A DNA stretch of 64,000 bases from Bryobacterales bacterium (lineage in GTDB: Bacteria; Acidobacteriota; Terriglobia; Bryobacterales; Bryobacteraceae): NCBI GenBank assembly GCA_016721425.1, contig JADKID010000042.1:287781-351780 (forward strand). The letters are read 5' to 3'. The notes beneath the pieces were generated by a model. It searched no databases. It was given only the letters and a program-made list of their open reading frames with translations, and was not told where the DNA came from. The position numbers were made by a program, and so were the translations under genes. Positions 18,507 through 27,703 of the stretch are shown piece after piece (position 1 is the stretch's first letter; every line of letters starts with the position of its first letter).

Positions 18507-18799
18507 AGAGCAGTTGAGCTTCGTGCAGGATTGCCTCGGAGCACCGGCCGCAGGGCGGGCTTGGAAACCAAATCCACCTTGCGGCCCAGTAGACCGGACA
18601 GGGCCAACATCAGGCCGGCATACTCGATGAGTCCAATCTCCGCGGCCGGCAGAAACTCCACGAGCAGATCCACATCGCTATCCGCTCGCATCTGGCCCCG
18701 CGCCACAGAGCCGAACACCGACAGATTGTCTACCTGGAAACGCCGGCATATCTCTGTCAGGCTCTGAGGATCAACGTGGATTGGAAATTCAGACTCCAT
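18496..18799 (-). CDS. mntA: MntA-like nucleotidyltransferase antitoxin, frameshifted C-terminus
   Basis: Minimal nucleotidyltransferase with the GSVARGQMRADSDVDLLVEF signature (GSX10DXD) around residues 32-50. MntA antitoxins inactivate HepT by adding AMP to its tyrosine. The start at 18799 is chosen for the GGAGAC ribosome site eight bases upstream. The frame is lost near 18525: GGCAATCCTG should read about two bases longer to give the usual end RGNILHEAQLLYAA followed by a stop that overlaps the hepT start. Downstream partner is the broken hepT. Confidence 0.72.
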
Positions 18800-18834
18800 G
18801 AGTGCGTCTCCAACAATCATTATGCCCTAGCGGG

Positions 18835-18887
18835 GCGGCGGGTCCAGGGGGACCCGCGCGGGCGAGGGCGCCCGCCCCACGATGGGG
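18835..18887. repeat. Dispersed hairpin repeat, copy 2
   Basis: Second copy of the 53-base element seen at 4369-4421 (50 of 53 identical), with the same perfect 8-bp palindrome. It sits just upstream of mntA on the minus strand and downstream of the acyltransferase gene. It is followed on the plus strand by a G-rich tract. Confidence 0.7.
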
Positions 18888-18962
18888 TTGGAGGGGGCTG
18901 GGTTGGGTTGGGGGGTGGGTGGGGTGGGGTTGGGTTGGAGGGGGTTGGGTTGGGTGGGGTGA
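18884..18962. repeat. G-rich low-complexity tract (GGGTT-type)
   Basis: Seventy-nine bases made almost only of G and T on the plus strand, with repeated GGGTTGGGTT units and many runs of three or more G. It could fold as G-quadruplexes. It lies between the acyltransferase stop (18975) and the hairpin repeat. Confidence 0.6.
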
Positions 18963-18974
18963 GCCCAGATTGGG

Positions 18975-19852
18975 TCAATAGAGGGGCGGTTCGCCGGGGG
19001 GGCGGGTTTTCCAGCGGCGGTGGATCCAGAGCCATTGAGCGGGATGGCGGCGGATGGCGGATTCGAGGCGGGCGTGGATGGCTTGGGTGTCGGCCTGGAC
19101 GTCACCGGTGATGGGGACGGGCGGATCGAAGTGGAGGATGTAGCGGGTTCTTCGTCGGACCAGAGGGCGTAGCCGGGAATGACGGCGGCTCCGGTGCGGG
19201 CGGCGAGGCGGGCGAAGGCGGAATCGACGCAGGCGGGGCGGCCGAAGAAGTCGATGAAGATGCCGCGGTCGGGGGTGACGTTCTGATCGATCAGGATGCC
19301 GACGGCTTCGTTGCGGTGGAGGGCGGCGATGAGGGGGCGGAGGAAGTCCTTGCCCCGGCCGATGAGGCGGTTGCCGGAGAGGGTGCGGTAGCGGCTGGCG
19401 AGGTCGTCGAGAATGGGGTTGTCCAAGGGGCGGACGACGAAGCTCATAGGCTCGGCCATGAGGGCGTGTGCGAAGGCGGAGAACTCCCAATTGCCGAGGT
19501 GGGCGGTGGCGAAGAGGACGCCTTTGCCGGCGCGTTTGGCAGCCTCGAAATGTTCGAAGCCTTCATAGCGGATCAGGTTGTGGACATTGGACTTGTCGAT
19601 ATCCGGAAAGCTCGCCAGCATGGCGACGACGCGGGCTAGCGACTCGAAGCAGCCGTCTATGATTTCGGCGTGGGGGGTGCCGGGGAGGGCGAGGTCCAGA
19701 TTGCGATCGGCGACGCGGCGGAGGCGGGGGAGGAGGCGGTCTACCAGGCGGAAGGCTGTGAGGGCGGCGCGGGGGGCGCGGCGGAAGAGAGCGAGGAGCG
19801 CCCGGACGAGGGCGGCCTCGGCGTGGTTGCGGAGATGGGATCGACGGGCCAA
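18975..19852 (-). CDS. LpxL/HtrB-like lysophospholipid acyltransferase, one frameshift
   Basis: Acyltransferase of the lipid A biosynthesis family. The HX4E catalytic motif is seen in TAHLGNWEFSA (near residue 120), and conserved NRLIGRGKDFLRPLI and GILIDQNVTPDRGIF follow. Starts at TTG 19852, five bases from the mnmA stop, so it is the last gene of iscS-mnmA-lpxL. The frame breaks at the GGG at 19145-19147 (one base short); restoring it gives YILHFDPPVPITGDVQ and a stop at 18975. Without that correction the frame runs on through the G-rich tract as a Pro-rich artefact. Membrane-associated; acyl donor unknown. Confidence 0.8.
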
Positions 19853-19856
19853 ACCG

Positions 19857-20921
19857 CTATTCTATCCAGCCGCCGGCCAGGACGAGATCGGAATCGTACA
19901 TGACCGCGGCCTGGCCGGGGGTGACGGCGCGTTGGGGCTGATCGAAGCGGACTTCGACGCGGGCCGGATCGGCGGTGGGGTACAGGGTGGCGGGGGCGGG
20001 CTGGTGGCGGTTGCGGATCTTGACCTGGGCGGGGCGCGGCTCAGTGATGGGTGCGATGGAGATCCAGTTGACGTCTTTGGCGATGAGAGTGGCGCGCAGG
20101 AGCTCGTCGTTGTGACCGACAACTACCCGCTGCGTCAGCGGGTTGGTGGCGATCACATAAAGTGGCTCATGATCCGTTGTTTTCGGCGCAACGTGCAGGC
20201 CCTTGCGCTGGCCAACGGTGAAGTGGTGGACGCCGTCGTGGGCGGCGAGGACGTTGCCGGCGGTATCGACGACTTCGCCCTGGACTGACGCGCGACTAAT
20301 GCCCTGCTCGGCGAAGTAGGCGTCGATGAAGGCGGCGTAGTCGCCGTTGGGGACGAAGCAGATCTCCTGGGAGTCGTGCTTGGCGGCGGTGGCGATGCCG
20401 AGCGAGGCGGCGAGGACGCGCACCTCCGGCTTGGTCATGTGGCCGAGAGGGAAGAGCGTGCGGGCGAGTTGTGCCTGCTGGAGGCCGAAGAGGAAGTAGG
20501 TCTGGTCCTTGCCGAGATCGCGGCCCTGGCGCATTTCGTAACGGCCGGAGGCCTCGTTGTAGTCCACGCGGGCGTAGTGGCCGGTGGCGATATGGCTGGC
20601 GCCGACGCCATCGGCCATCTCAAGAAATTGAGCAAATTTGACGTGGTTGTTGCACAAAGTACAGGGGATCGGTCTTCGAAATTCACTACGTAGTAGGGGA
20701 TGCCGAGCTGGGCGGCGACGGCGCGGGCGTCGTAAACGTCATCGAGCGAGCAGCAGCGGCCGGTGGCCGGGCCCCTCGGATTGCAGTTGCGGCAGGCGGC
20801 GCTGATGCGAGAGCTGCATGGTCATGACGACCAGGTTGCGGCCCTCGCGCTGGAGGAGCGCCGCAACGGTGGAGGAATCCACGCCGCCGGAAATGGCAAC
20901 GGCGATGAGGTCGTCAGGCAT
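19857..20921 (-). pseudogene. mnmA: MnmA tRNA-specific 2-thiouridylase, frameshift plus deletion
   Basis: MnmA adds sulfur to U34 of certain tRNAs using sulfur from IscS. The start has the ATP-binding P-loop (AVAISGGVDSSTVAAL), the middle has TLCNNHVKFAQF with the first catalytic Cys, and QEICFVPNGDYAAFID has the second. Two lesions separate the pieces. One frameshift is in the GGGGCCC run (about 20768-20774), and a gap of about 58 bases near 20670 removes the segment normally between NFEDR and IPC. The ATG overlaps the iscS stop by eight bases (ATGCCTGA). If the sequence is right the gene is dead. Confidence 0.8.
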
Positions 20922-22002
20922 GGGTGTAGACCGGGGAAAGCTTCCGAAGGCGGGCGACGGCTTTTTTCGAGCGTATCGAGGAGCGTATCGACCTGCTGTT
21001 CGGTGTTGAAGCGACCTACGGAGAAGCGCATGGAGCACTTGGCCTGGGCCGGGGTGAGCCCCATGGCGGTGAGGACGTGGGAGGGATGGACGGCGCCGGA
21101 GGAGCAGGCGGCGCCGGTGGAGACGGCGACGCCGGCGAGGTCCAGTGCGATGACAAGTGATTCGCCTTCAATGCCTTCGAAGCGAATGTTCGAGGTGTTG
21201 TTCATGCGGGGCGCGCCGGCGGAATTGACGATGGCGTGGGGGATACGGGCCAAGACGCCCTGCTCCAGACGATCGCGGAGCGCCTTCACGTTGGGCAGCG
21301 GCAGGGCAGCCGCGGCGCCGAGGGCGGCGATGCCGGCGACGTTTTCGGTGCCGGCGCGGCGCTCGCGCTCGTGGCGTCCGCCGTGGAACATAGGGGCGAG
21401 CTTGACGCCGTCGCGGACATAGAGGGCGCCGACGCCTTTGGGGCCGTTGAACTTGTGGGCGGTGATGGAGTAGAGATCGACGCCGAGCTCGCGGACGTTC
21501 ACGGGCATGCGGCCGGCGGCCTGGACTCCGTCGGAGTGGAGGAGGAGGCCATGGTGGCGGGTGAGAGTCTGGATGGCGCCGGTCTCGTTGTTGGCATGCA
21601 TAACGGAGACGAGGCGGGTATCGGGGCGCAGCGCGCGGCGGATGTCGTCGGATCGACGAGGCCGTCGGAGGAGACGGGGACGACGGTGCAGTCACCGTGG
21701 GCGTGGGCGGCGGCGAGGACGGCAGGGTGCTCGATGGCGGTGGTGACGACATGGCCAGGGCCGGCGCCGAAGATAGCGAGGTTATCGGCCTCGGTGCCGC
21801 CGGAGGTGAAGACGATCTCTCTGGGATCGCAGCGGAGCAACTGAGCGACCTGCGCTCGGGCGGTCTCCACGCAGCGGCGGGCCTCCTGGCCGGCGCGGTG
21901 GATGGAGGACGGGTTGCCGTAAACCTCCGCCTGGACCCGCTGGAGGACGGCGAGCACTTCCGGCGCGATGGGTGTTGTGGCGTTGTTGTCGAAATAAAGC
22001 AC
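20914..22002 (-). CDS. iscS: Cysteine desulfurase (IscS/NifS family), two frameshifts
   Basis: PLP enzyme that releases sulfur from cysteine for tRNA thiolation and iron-sulfur clusters. Starts at GTG 22002 with LYFDNNATTPIAPEVL; PLP lysine in SITAHKFNGPKG; active cysteine in STGAACSSGAVHPSHVL. The frame is lost once at about 21650 (one base missing in CCGAC; correction gives DPDDIRRALRPDTRLVSVM) and once in the A6 run at 20961-20966 (one A extra; correction gives LEKAVARLRKLSPVYTHA then TGA at 20914). Stop overlaps the mnmA ATG. Divergent from the SAM hydrolase gene with only 30 bases between start codons. Confidence 0.85.
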
Positions 22003-22032
22003 GTGAGCCCCGCTATTCTTAGTTTAACAGCC

Positions 22033-22833
22033 ATGGCTACCACTACCCGTTCGGGGCTCATCACTTTGCTGACGGACTTTGGCACGCAGGACCACTTCGT
22101 GGGGGTCATGAAGGGCGTGATTGCGGGCATCGCTCCGGCGGCGCGCGTGGTGGACATCACGCACGAGGTGGGGGCACATCAGGTGGGGCAGGGGCGGTTT
22201 CTGCTGGGGCAGAGCTGGCCGTATTTCCCGAAGGGGACGGTGCATGTGTGCGTGGTGGATCCGGGGGTGGGGACGGCACGGCGGCCGATTGTGGTGGAGG
22301 CGGGGGGGCACCTGTTTGTTGGGCCGGACAACGGGATCCTGACCGATCTACTGGCCGTGAAGGGCGCCAAGACGCGGGCGCTGACCCAGGCAAAGTGGCA
22401 CTTGAAGAATGTCTCGCAAACCTTTCATGGCAGGGATATTTTTGCCCCGGCAGCGGCTCATCTGGCGAAGGGTGCGAAGGTCTCTGAGGCGGGCCGGTTG
22501 ATCGAGGACGCGCTGCGGTTGTCGTCTGGTGTGCCGCAGCGGACGGGGCGGCGATTCTGGAATGGCGAGGTGGCGCATGTGGACCACTTCGGCAATCTGA
22601 TCACGAACCTGGCAGCGGCGGAGTTTCTGCCTTTGGCGGTAAAGGGGCTGGCGTTGAAGGTGGGATTGACGGAGGTCGGCAAGCTGGTGGGGAGCTATGC
22701 GGAGGCGGCGGAGGGGGAAGTGGTGCTGATCACGGGGAGCAGCGGCAACCTGGAGGTGGCGATGAATCAGGGCTCGGCCGCGCGGAAACTGGGGGTGGGG
22801 CTGGGGTCGCCGGTGGAACTGGAGGTCTGGTAG
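22033..22833 (+). CDS. S-adenosyl-L-methionine hydrolase (adenosine-forming; DUF62 family)
   Basis: Protein of 266 residues of the SAM hydroxide adenosyltransferase/fluorinase fold, which splits SAM to adenosine and methionine. Family marks: LLTDFGTQDHFVGVMKG at the N-terminus, VVDPGVGT near residue 78, and HVDHFGNLITN near 188. The ATG at 22033 is chosen as the first codon giving the conserved N-terminus. The TAG stop abuts the mutM ATG directly, so the two are probably translated from one mRNA. Confidence 0.85.
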   Translation: MATTTRSGLITLLTDFGTQDHFVGVMKGVIAGIAPAARVVDITHEVGAHQVGQGRFLLGQSWPYFPKGTVHVCVVDPGVGTARRPIVVEAGGHLFVGPDNGILTDLLAVKGAKTRALTQAKWHLKNVSQTFHGRDIFAPAAAHLAKGAKVSEAGRLIEDALRLSSGVPQRTGRRFWNGEVAHVDHFGNLITNLAAAEFLPLAVKGLALKVGLTEVGKLVGSYAEAAEGEVVLITGSSGNLEVAMNQGSAARKLGVGLGSPVELEVW

Positions 22834-23625
22834 ATGCCGGAGTTGCCTGAGGTAGAGGCGGTGGTGCGCAAGCTGAGGATGGCGGCGCCTTGGGGCGTGG
22901 TGGCCTCCTGCGGGCAGTACCGGCCGACGACGATGAGCAGAGCAGAACTCGCCATCGGACGCCGTATTGAGGCCGTGGAGCGCCGTGGGAAGAACATCCT
23001 GGTGGGACTCTCGGGCGGGGCGTTTCTGCGGGTGCATCTGAAAATGACGGGCAACTGCCTGGTGGTGCCGGATGTGCGGCTGCGGGCGGCGACGGTGCGA
23101 GCGTGGTTCGGGCTGGAGGACGGGCGGGGGCTGGTGCTGGACGACCCGCGGGCCCTGGGGCGGATCTCGTTCCATGAAGAGAGCGAGCGGGAGGCGCTGT
23201 TTGCCGTATTGGGCCCGGAGCCGGACGATGCGGCGTTCACCGTGGCGCATCTGGCGGCGTGTGCGCGGAAGACGGTGAAGCCGGTGAAGCTATTGCTGAT
23301 GGAGCAGAAGGCGGTGGTGGGCCTGGGCAACATTTACGCGGCCGAGGCGCTGTTCCAGGCGGGCATCGATCCGAAGAAACCGTCGTCGCGAATTGGCGGG
23401 CCGAAGCTGCGCGCGCTGCACGGGGCGATTGTCGAGGTTTTGCGCATTGCGTTAGACTCGGCAGTAGCCGCTTACGAACAGCCGGGCGGCTTTGCGGAGG
23501 GCGAGAATTTCCCGGTTGCGGTTTACGGGCGCGAAGGGGAACCGTGTTTCCGCTGTCAGAGTATGATCCGCCGCATTCCCCAGGGCGGGCGCTCGACGTA
23601 CTATTGCCCGGGCTGCCAGAAGTGA
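22834..23625 (+). CDS. mutM: Formamidopyrimidine-DNA glycosylase
   Basis: Base-excision repair enzyme removing oxidised purines such as 8-oxoguanine. The N-terminal PELPEVE has the catalytic Pro-2 and Glu-3. The helix-two-turn-helix region includes GLGNIYAAEALFQAGIDP (near 165-185). The C-terminal zinc finger is complete (CFRCQ at about 239 and YYCPGC at the end). Length 263 is normal for the family. It follows the SAM hydrolase stop with no gap and precedes the methyltransferase fusion by nine bases. Confidence 0.95.
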   Translation: MPELPEVEAVVRKLRMAAPWGVVASCGQYRPTTMSRAELAIGRRIEAVERRGKNILVGLSGGAFLRVHLKMTGNCLVVPDVRLRAATVRAWFGLEDGRGLVLDDPRALGRISFHEESEREALFAVLGPEPDDAAFTVAHLAACARKTVKPVKLLLMEQKAVVGLGNIYAAEALFQAGIDPKKPSSRIGGPKLRALHGAIVEVLRIALDSAVAAYEQPGGFAEGENFPVAVYGREGEPCFRCQSMIRRIPQGGRSTYYCPGCQK

Positions 23626-23634
23626 CTTTCACCT

Positions 23635-25516
23635 ATGAGCGAGACGACAAAAACAAACTCCCGAGCCGCCGAATTCCGGCAGATGTTGACGCACCGCGCG
23701 ATTGTAGCCGATGGCGCGATGGGGACGATGCTGTATGCGCGCGGGATCTTCATCAACCGCTGCTTCGATGAACTGAACCTGACGACGCCGCAAATGGTGA
23801 AGGAGATTCACCAGGAGTATGTGCGTGCCGGGTCGGAGATCATCGAGAGCAACACCTACGGCGCGAGCCGGGTGCGGCTGGCGAGCTTCAACATCGGCGA
23901 CAAAGTGGTGGAGATCAACCGGGCAGGCGTGCGGCTGGCGCGCGAGGCGGCATCGGAGCGCACGGATGTTTTCGTGGCCGGGGCGATGGGGCCGCTGGGC
24001 GTGCATCTGGAGCCGCTGGGGCCGACCTCGTTTGCCGAGGCGCGCGAGATGTTCCGGGAGCAGGTGCAGGCGCTGGTGGATGAGGGCGTGGACCTGCTGG
24101 TATTTGAGACCTTCTCCAGCCTGCACGAGCTGCGGGAGGCGCTCTCGGCGGCGCGCGAAGTGGCAGGCCCGGAGATGGTGATTGTGGCTCACGTCACCAT
24201 CGACGACGAGGGCAACCTGCACGACGGCACGTCGACGGAGACGTTCACGAAGTTTCTGGACGAATCGCCGGCCGACGTCATCGGGCTGAACTGCTCGGTG
24301 GGGCCGAAGGCGATGCTGGAGACGCTGGAACGGATGATGACGTTCACGTCGAAGCCGACCTCGGCCATGCCCAACGCGGGCCACCCGACGAAGGTGGAGG
24401 GGCGCAACATCTACCTGAGCTCGCCGGAATACATGGCGCAGTACGCGCGGCGCATGCTGTGGGCGGGCGTGAAGATTGTGGGCGGGTGCTGTGGCACGAC
24501 GCCGGAGCACATCAAGAGCATCAAGAGCGAGGCGCGATCCTTGCAGCCGGGCCTGCAGAAGCTGCAGGTGACGGTGGAGGAGCAGAAGGACAAGCCGCAT
24601 GTGATGGAGATGGTGCCGGTGGCGGCGAAGTCGTCACTGGGCGCCAAGCTGGCGGCCGGCAAGTTTGTGGCGTTTGTGGAGATCCTGCCGCCGCGCGGCG
24701 TGGATGCGGCGAAGGAGATTGCGGGATCGAAGCTGTGCAAGGACGCCGGGCATCGACGTGATCAACGTGCCGGACGGGCCGCGGGCCAGTGCGCGGATGA
24801 GTGCGCAGGTGACGTGCCAGCTGATTGAGCGGGATGCGGGGATTGAAACAGTGCTGCACTTCTGCTGCCGCGACCGGAATATTCTGGGGATTCAATCCGA
24901 GTTGCTGGGCGCGCATGCGGCGGGGATTCGGAACCTGATCTGCATCACGGGCGATCCGCCACGCATGGGCGCATATCCGGATGCTACGGCGGTGTTCGAC
25001 GTGGACGCGATCGGGCTGACGAACATCGTCAACAATCTGAATCACGGGCTGGATATCGGCGGCAATCCGATGGGCTCGCAGACCGCGCTGCTGTTGGGCG
25101 TGGGGGCGAATCCGGGGGCACTGAATATCGAGGAGGAGATCCGGCGCACGGAGTGGAAGGTGCAGGCCGGGGCGGAGTATATCGTGACGCAGCCGGTCTT
25201 CGACTTGCGGCAGATCGAGACGTTCCTCAAGCGCATTGAGGGCTTCCGGATCCCGGTGATCGCCGGCATCTGGCCGCTAACCTCCTACCGCAATGCGGAG
25301 TTCATGGTGAACGAACTGCGCGTGCCGGTGCCGGAGGAGTTCATGGAGCGGATGCGCGTGGCCGACAGCCCCGAGAAATCGCGGGCCGAGGGTGTGCGGA
25401 TTGCGCAGAAGATGGTGCAGGACGTGCGTCCGATGGTGGACGGGGTGCAGTTGAGCGCTCCGTTTGGACGATACACGATGGCGATTGAGGTTGCCGAGGC
25501 CATCGGGTCGCGCTAG
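23635..25516 (+). CDS. Bifunctional homocysteine S-methyltransferase / methylenetetrahydrofolate reductase, one frameshift
   Basis: Fusion of a zinc-dependent homocysteine methyltransferase (residues 1-300; zinc cysteines in GLNCSVGP and GGCCGTTPEH) with a MetF-type 5,10-methylene-THF reductase (from about residue 340; ICITGDPPRMGAYP, QPVFDLRQIETFL and PVIAGIWPLTS). Such fusions supply and use methyl groups for methionine. The frame is broken at the GGG at 24748-24750; one G fewer joins LCKDAG to GIDVINVPDGPRASARMS. Apart from this the protein is complete at about 626 residues. A second methionine synthase (MetH) is encoded at 49-53 kb. Confidence 0.88.
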
Positions 25517-25543
25517 ACTCGTCTATTCTCCGCGGGAGTTGTC

Positions 25544-26181
25544 GTGGCGACCGACCTTATTGAAATCGACCAGGAACAGCCGAGTGTAGAGGCAATTGAG
25601 CGCGCTGCGGTGGCACTGCGGCGCGGGGAGGTGGTGGCGATCCCCACCGACGCCCTGTACACGCTGGTAGCCGATCCCTTCAACCTCCATTCGGTGGGGC
25701 GTGTCTTCGCCGCCAAGGGGCGTGAGGCGCAGCGCTCGCTGCCGCTGTTGGTGAGCGACTTCCTGATGGCAGAGGATCTGGTGAAGGAGCTGCCGGACCG
25801 GTTTTACATGCTGGCCCGCCGCTTCTGGCCGGGTCCGCTGACCATCATCGTGCCGGCGTCGGCCAAGGTGCCGCTGAAGGTGACGGGGAATACGGGGCGG
25901 CTGGCCCTGCGGCAATCGAAATCGCGCACGGCGCAGGCGCTGATCGAGTATCTGGGGCAACCGCTGATTGCCACCAGCGCCAACGTGAGCGGCCAGCCGA
26001 CGTGCCAGACGGGGATTGAGGTTTTCGGGACGATGGACGGGCGCGTGGACCTGGTGCTGGATGGTGGCAGTTGCATTGGGGCGGGCTCGACGACGGTGGA
26101 TATCACGGAGCCTACTGGCGGATGATCAAAGAGGGCGGCGTGCCGGAGAAAGAGATCGCGGAGTGCCTGCGGCGGACTTGA
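25544..26181 (+). CDS. L-threonylcarbamoyladenylate synthase (Sua5/YciO/YrdC family), 3' frameshift
   Basis: Makes threonylcarbamoyl-AMP for the t6A37 modification of ANN-decoding tRNAs. Starts at GTG 25544 with GGGAG upstream. Family features: VAIPTDALYTLVADP, the substrate-binding KGREAQRSLPLLV, and PLIATSANVSGQPT. Near 26111 one T appears to be missing (CCTACTGG); adding it restores the usual tail EPYWRMIKEGGVPEKEIAEC and a stop at 26179-26181. Without the correction the protein ends in PTGG at 26125, still containing the whole fold. Confidence 0.85.
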
Positions 26182-26204
26182 TTTCGGGAACCGCGTGTTA
26201 TCCT
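26178..26204 (+). promoter_or_regulatory. Predicted promoter of the 6S RNA
   Basis: TTGATT (26178-26183) and TATCCT (26199-26204) spaced by 15 bases, ending six bases before the proposed 6S RNA 5' end. The spacing is a little short, so confidence is modest. The -35 box overlaps the corrected stop of the preceding gene. Confidence 0.35.
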
Positions 26205-26208
26205 GACT

Positions 26209-26350
26209 GCGAGGGGCGTTCCTGCGGGGCAGGCGCTGGTTTCTATAATTGATCCGTAGCTCGTGAATCCGGAGTTCTACTCGAACAATGGCGCTGGTGA
26301 GCATGCTCCGCAAGGAGAAGCCTAAAGGCGTCCGGAGGACTCCCCCCATA
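26209..26350 (+). ncRNA. ssrS: 6S RNA
   Basis: 6S RNA binds the housekeeping RNA polymerase holoenzyme and mimics an open promoter. The diagnostic 3' side of the central bubble is present: GGTGAGCATGCTCCGCAAGG followed by GAGAAGCCTAAAGGCG (26296-26330), nearly the same as the corresponding enterobacterial 6S sequence. The ends can pair (GAGGGGCGTTCCTGCGG near 26211 with CCGGAGGACTCCCCCC near 26332) to form the closing stem. The exact ends are estimated. It fills the gap between the tsaC-type gene and the ymdB-like gene. Confidence 0.8.
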
Positions 26351-26414
26351 TGAAAATAGGGGTCGATTCCGAGGCCGGTGCGGCTACTGTGGTGCGCTCC
26401 TTCTTCCTGCTCTC

Positions 26415-27196
26415 ATGAAAATTCTGTTCATCGGCGACATTTTCGCCTCACCCGGGCGGCGCATCGTCGCCGAAAATCTCCAGCGCATCATCAGCGAAGA
26501 GAAGATTGACTTGGCCATCGCCAACGCGGAGAACTCCGCCGGCGGCTTCGGCATCACGCCGAACGTGGCGCAGGAGCTTTTCTCGTTGGGCCTGGATGTG
26601 TTGACCACGGGCAACCACATCTGGGACAAGCGCGAGATCTACGACTATCTGCCGAGGGAGCCGCGCCTGCTGCGGCCGGGCAACTACGTCTCTTCCCTGC
26701 CCGGCACCGGGCTGTACCTGGGCAAGGCGCGCAACGGTGTGCAGTACGCGGTGATGAATCTACAGGGCCGCGTGCACCTGCCGCCGATCGAGTGTCCGTT
26801 TCTCAAGGTGGACGAGTATCTGGTGGCCGTGCCGGATAGCGTGGTGGTGCGATTCCTGGATTTCCATGCCGAGGTGACCAGCGAGAAGATCGCCATGGGC
26901 TGGCATGTGGACGGACGCATGACGGGAGGTGGTGGGCACACACGCATATCCCGACGGCGGACGCGCGGGTGCTGCCCAAGGGCACCGCGTATCAGACCGA
27001 TTGCGGGATGACGGGGCCGTACGACAGCGTGATTGGCGTCGAGAAGAAGACGGTGATCCAGAAGTTCCTGACGCAGTTGCCGATGCGGTTTGAGGCGGCG
27101 AAGGGGATGGTGGAGTTGCACGCCGTGATCATCACGCTGGACGAGACGACGGGCCGGGCGACGGGGATCCGGCCTTACGCCATCATCGAGGGCTGA
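26415..27196 (+). CDS. YmdB-family metallophosphoesterase (TIGR00282), two indels
   Basis: Calcineurin-like phosphodiesterase of the TIGR00282 type, active on 2',3'-cyclic nucleotides in characterised members. Metal-binding motifs are clear: FIGDIFASPGRR, ANAENSAGGFG, TTGNHIWDKRE. The frame breaks twice near 26930-26955. One extra G is in the GGG after ATGACG, and one CA unit is missing in the CACACA tract. Correcting both yields VVGTHTHIPTADARVLPKG, the family's last metal-binding histidines, then GTAYQTDCGMTGPYDSVIG to the stop at 27196. Full length about 260 residues, as usual. Confidence 0.85.
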
Positions 27197-27483
27197 GCGG
27201 GGAGGCGGCGCAGGCGGCGGAACATATAGCCGGCGCCGAGGCCTGGGATGATTGCCGCGAGCGAGGCAACGAGGCCTCCGCCGAAGTCGTTAGCCAGGGA
27301 GCCGGGCGGATTGAAGCCGGGGATGACGTGCAACAGCAGGCCCGCTGCGGGAGGGCCGGCGGCGATGATGATGAGCCACAACCAGGCCGGGCGGGGTTGC
27401 TTGACGCCGACGGCGAAGGCGAAGCCGAAGAGCATGCCGGTACAGGCGACGTTCCAGCCCCAATGGTGGAGGGCACCCATCAT
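27175..27483 (-). CDS. Small membrane hypothetical protein
   Basis: About 102 residues from the ATG at 27483 with three hydrophobic stretches (ACTGMLFGFAFAVGV, WLWLIIIAAGPPAAGLLLHV, LVASLAAIIPGLGAGYMF). The frame is open further upstream and its hydrophobic nature continues to about 27540, so the start may be earlier or broken. Its 3' end overlaps the ymdB-like gene by 22 bases on the other strand. Family unknown. Confidence 0.45.
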   Translation of the reverse strand: MMGALHHWGWNVACTGMLFGFAFAVGVKQPRPAWLWLIIIAAGPPAAGLLLHVIPGFNPPGSLANDFGGGLVASLAAIIPGLGAGYMFRRLRRLPAQPSMMA

Positions 27484-27703
27484 CAGGCTGGAGAGAGCCA
27501 GTGGGACAAACGGACCACGCAATAGAGGAACAAGCACAATCAGTGATCGGCCGATCGGCGGGTTTCCGGTAGGGGGTGCCGGAGTGCAGCGACAGGGACA
27601 GCGCGATGGTCGGGAGAACTGGACTTTTTGCGATAGGCCGGGTTTTCGAGGGAGGAGCACTCTACGTGTGGCCTCCTCCCGCGCCGCCTGAAACGGTGGA
27701 TTC

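Noticed and set aside
18884..18962. Pro-rich C-terminal extension of the LpxL-like protein
   Set aside because: It arises only if the one-base loss at 19145-19147 is taken as real; the other frame gives a conserved C-terminus and a stop at 18975, so the extension is an artefact.
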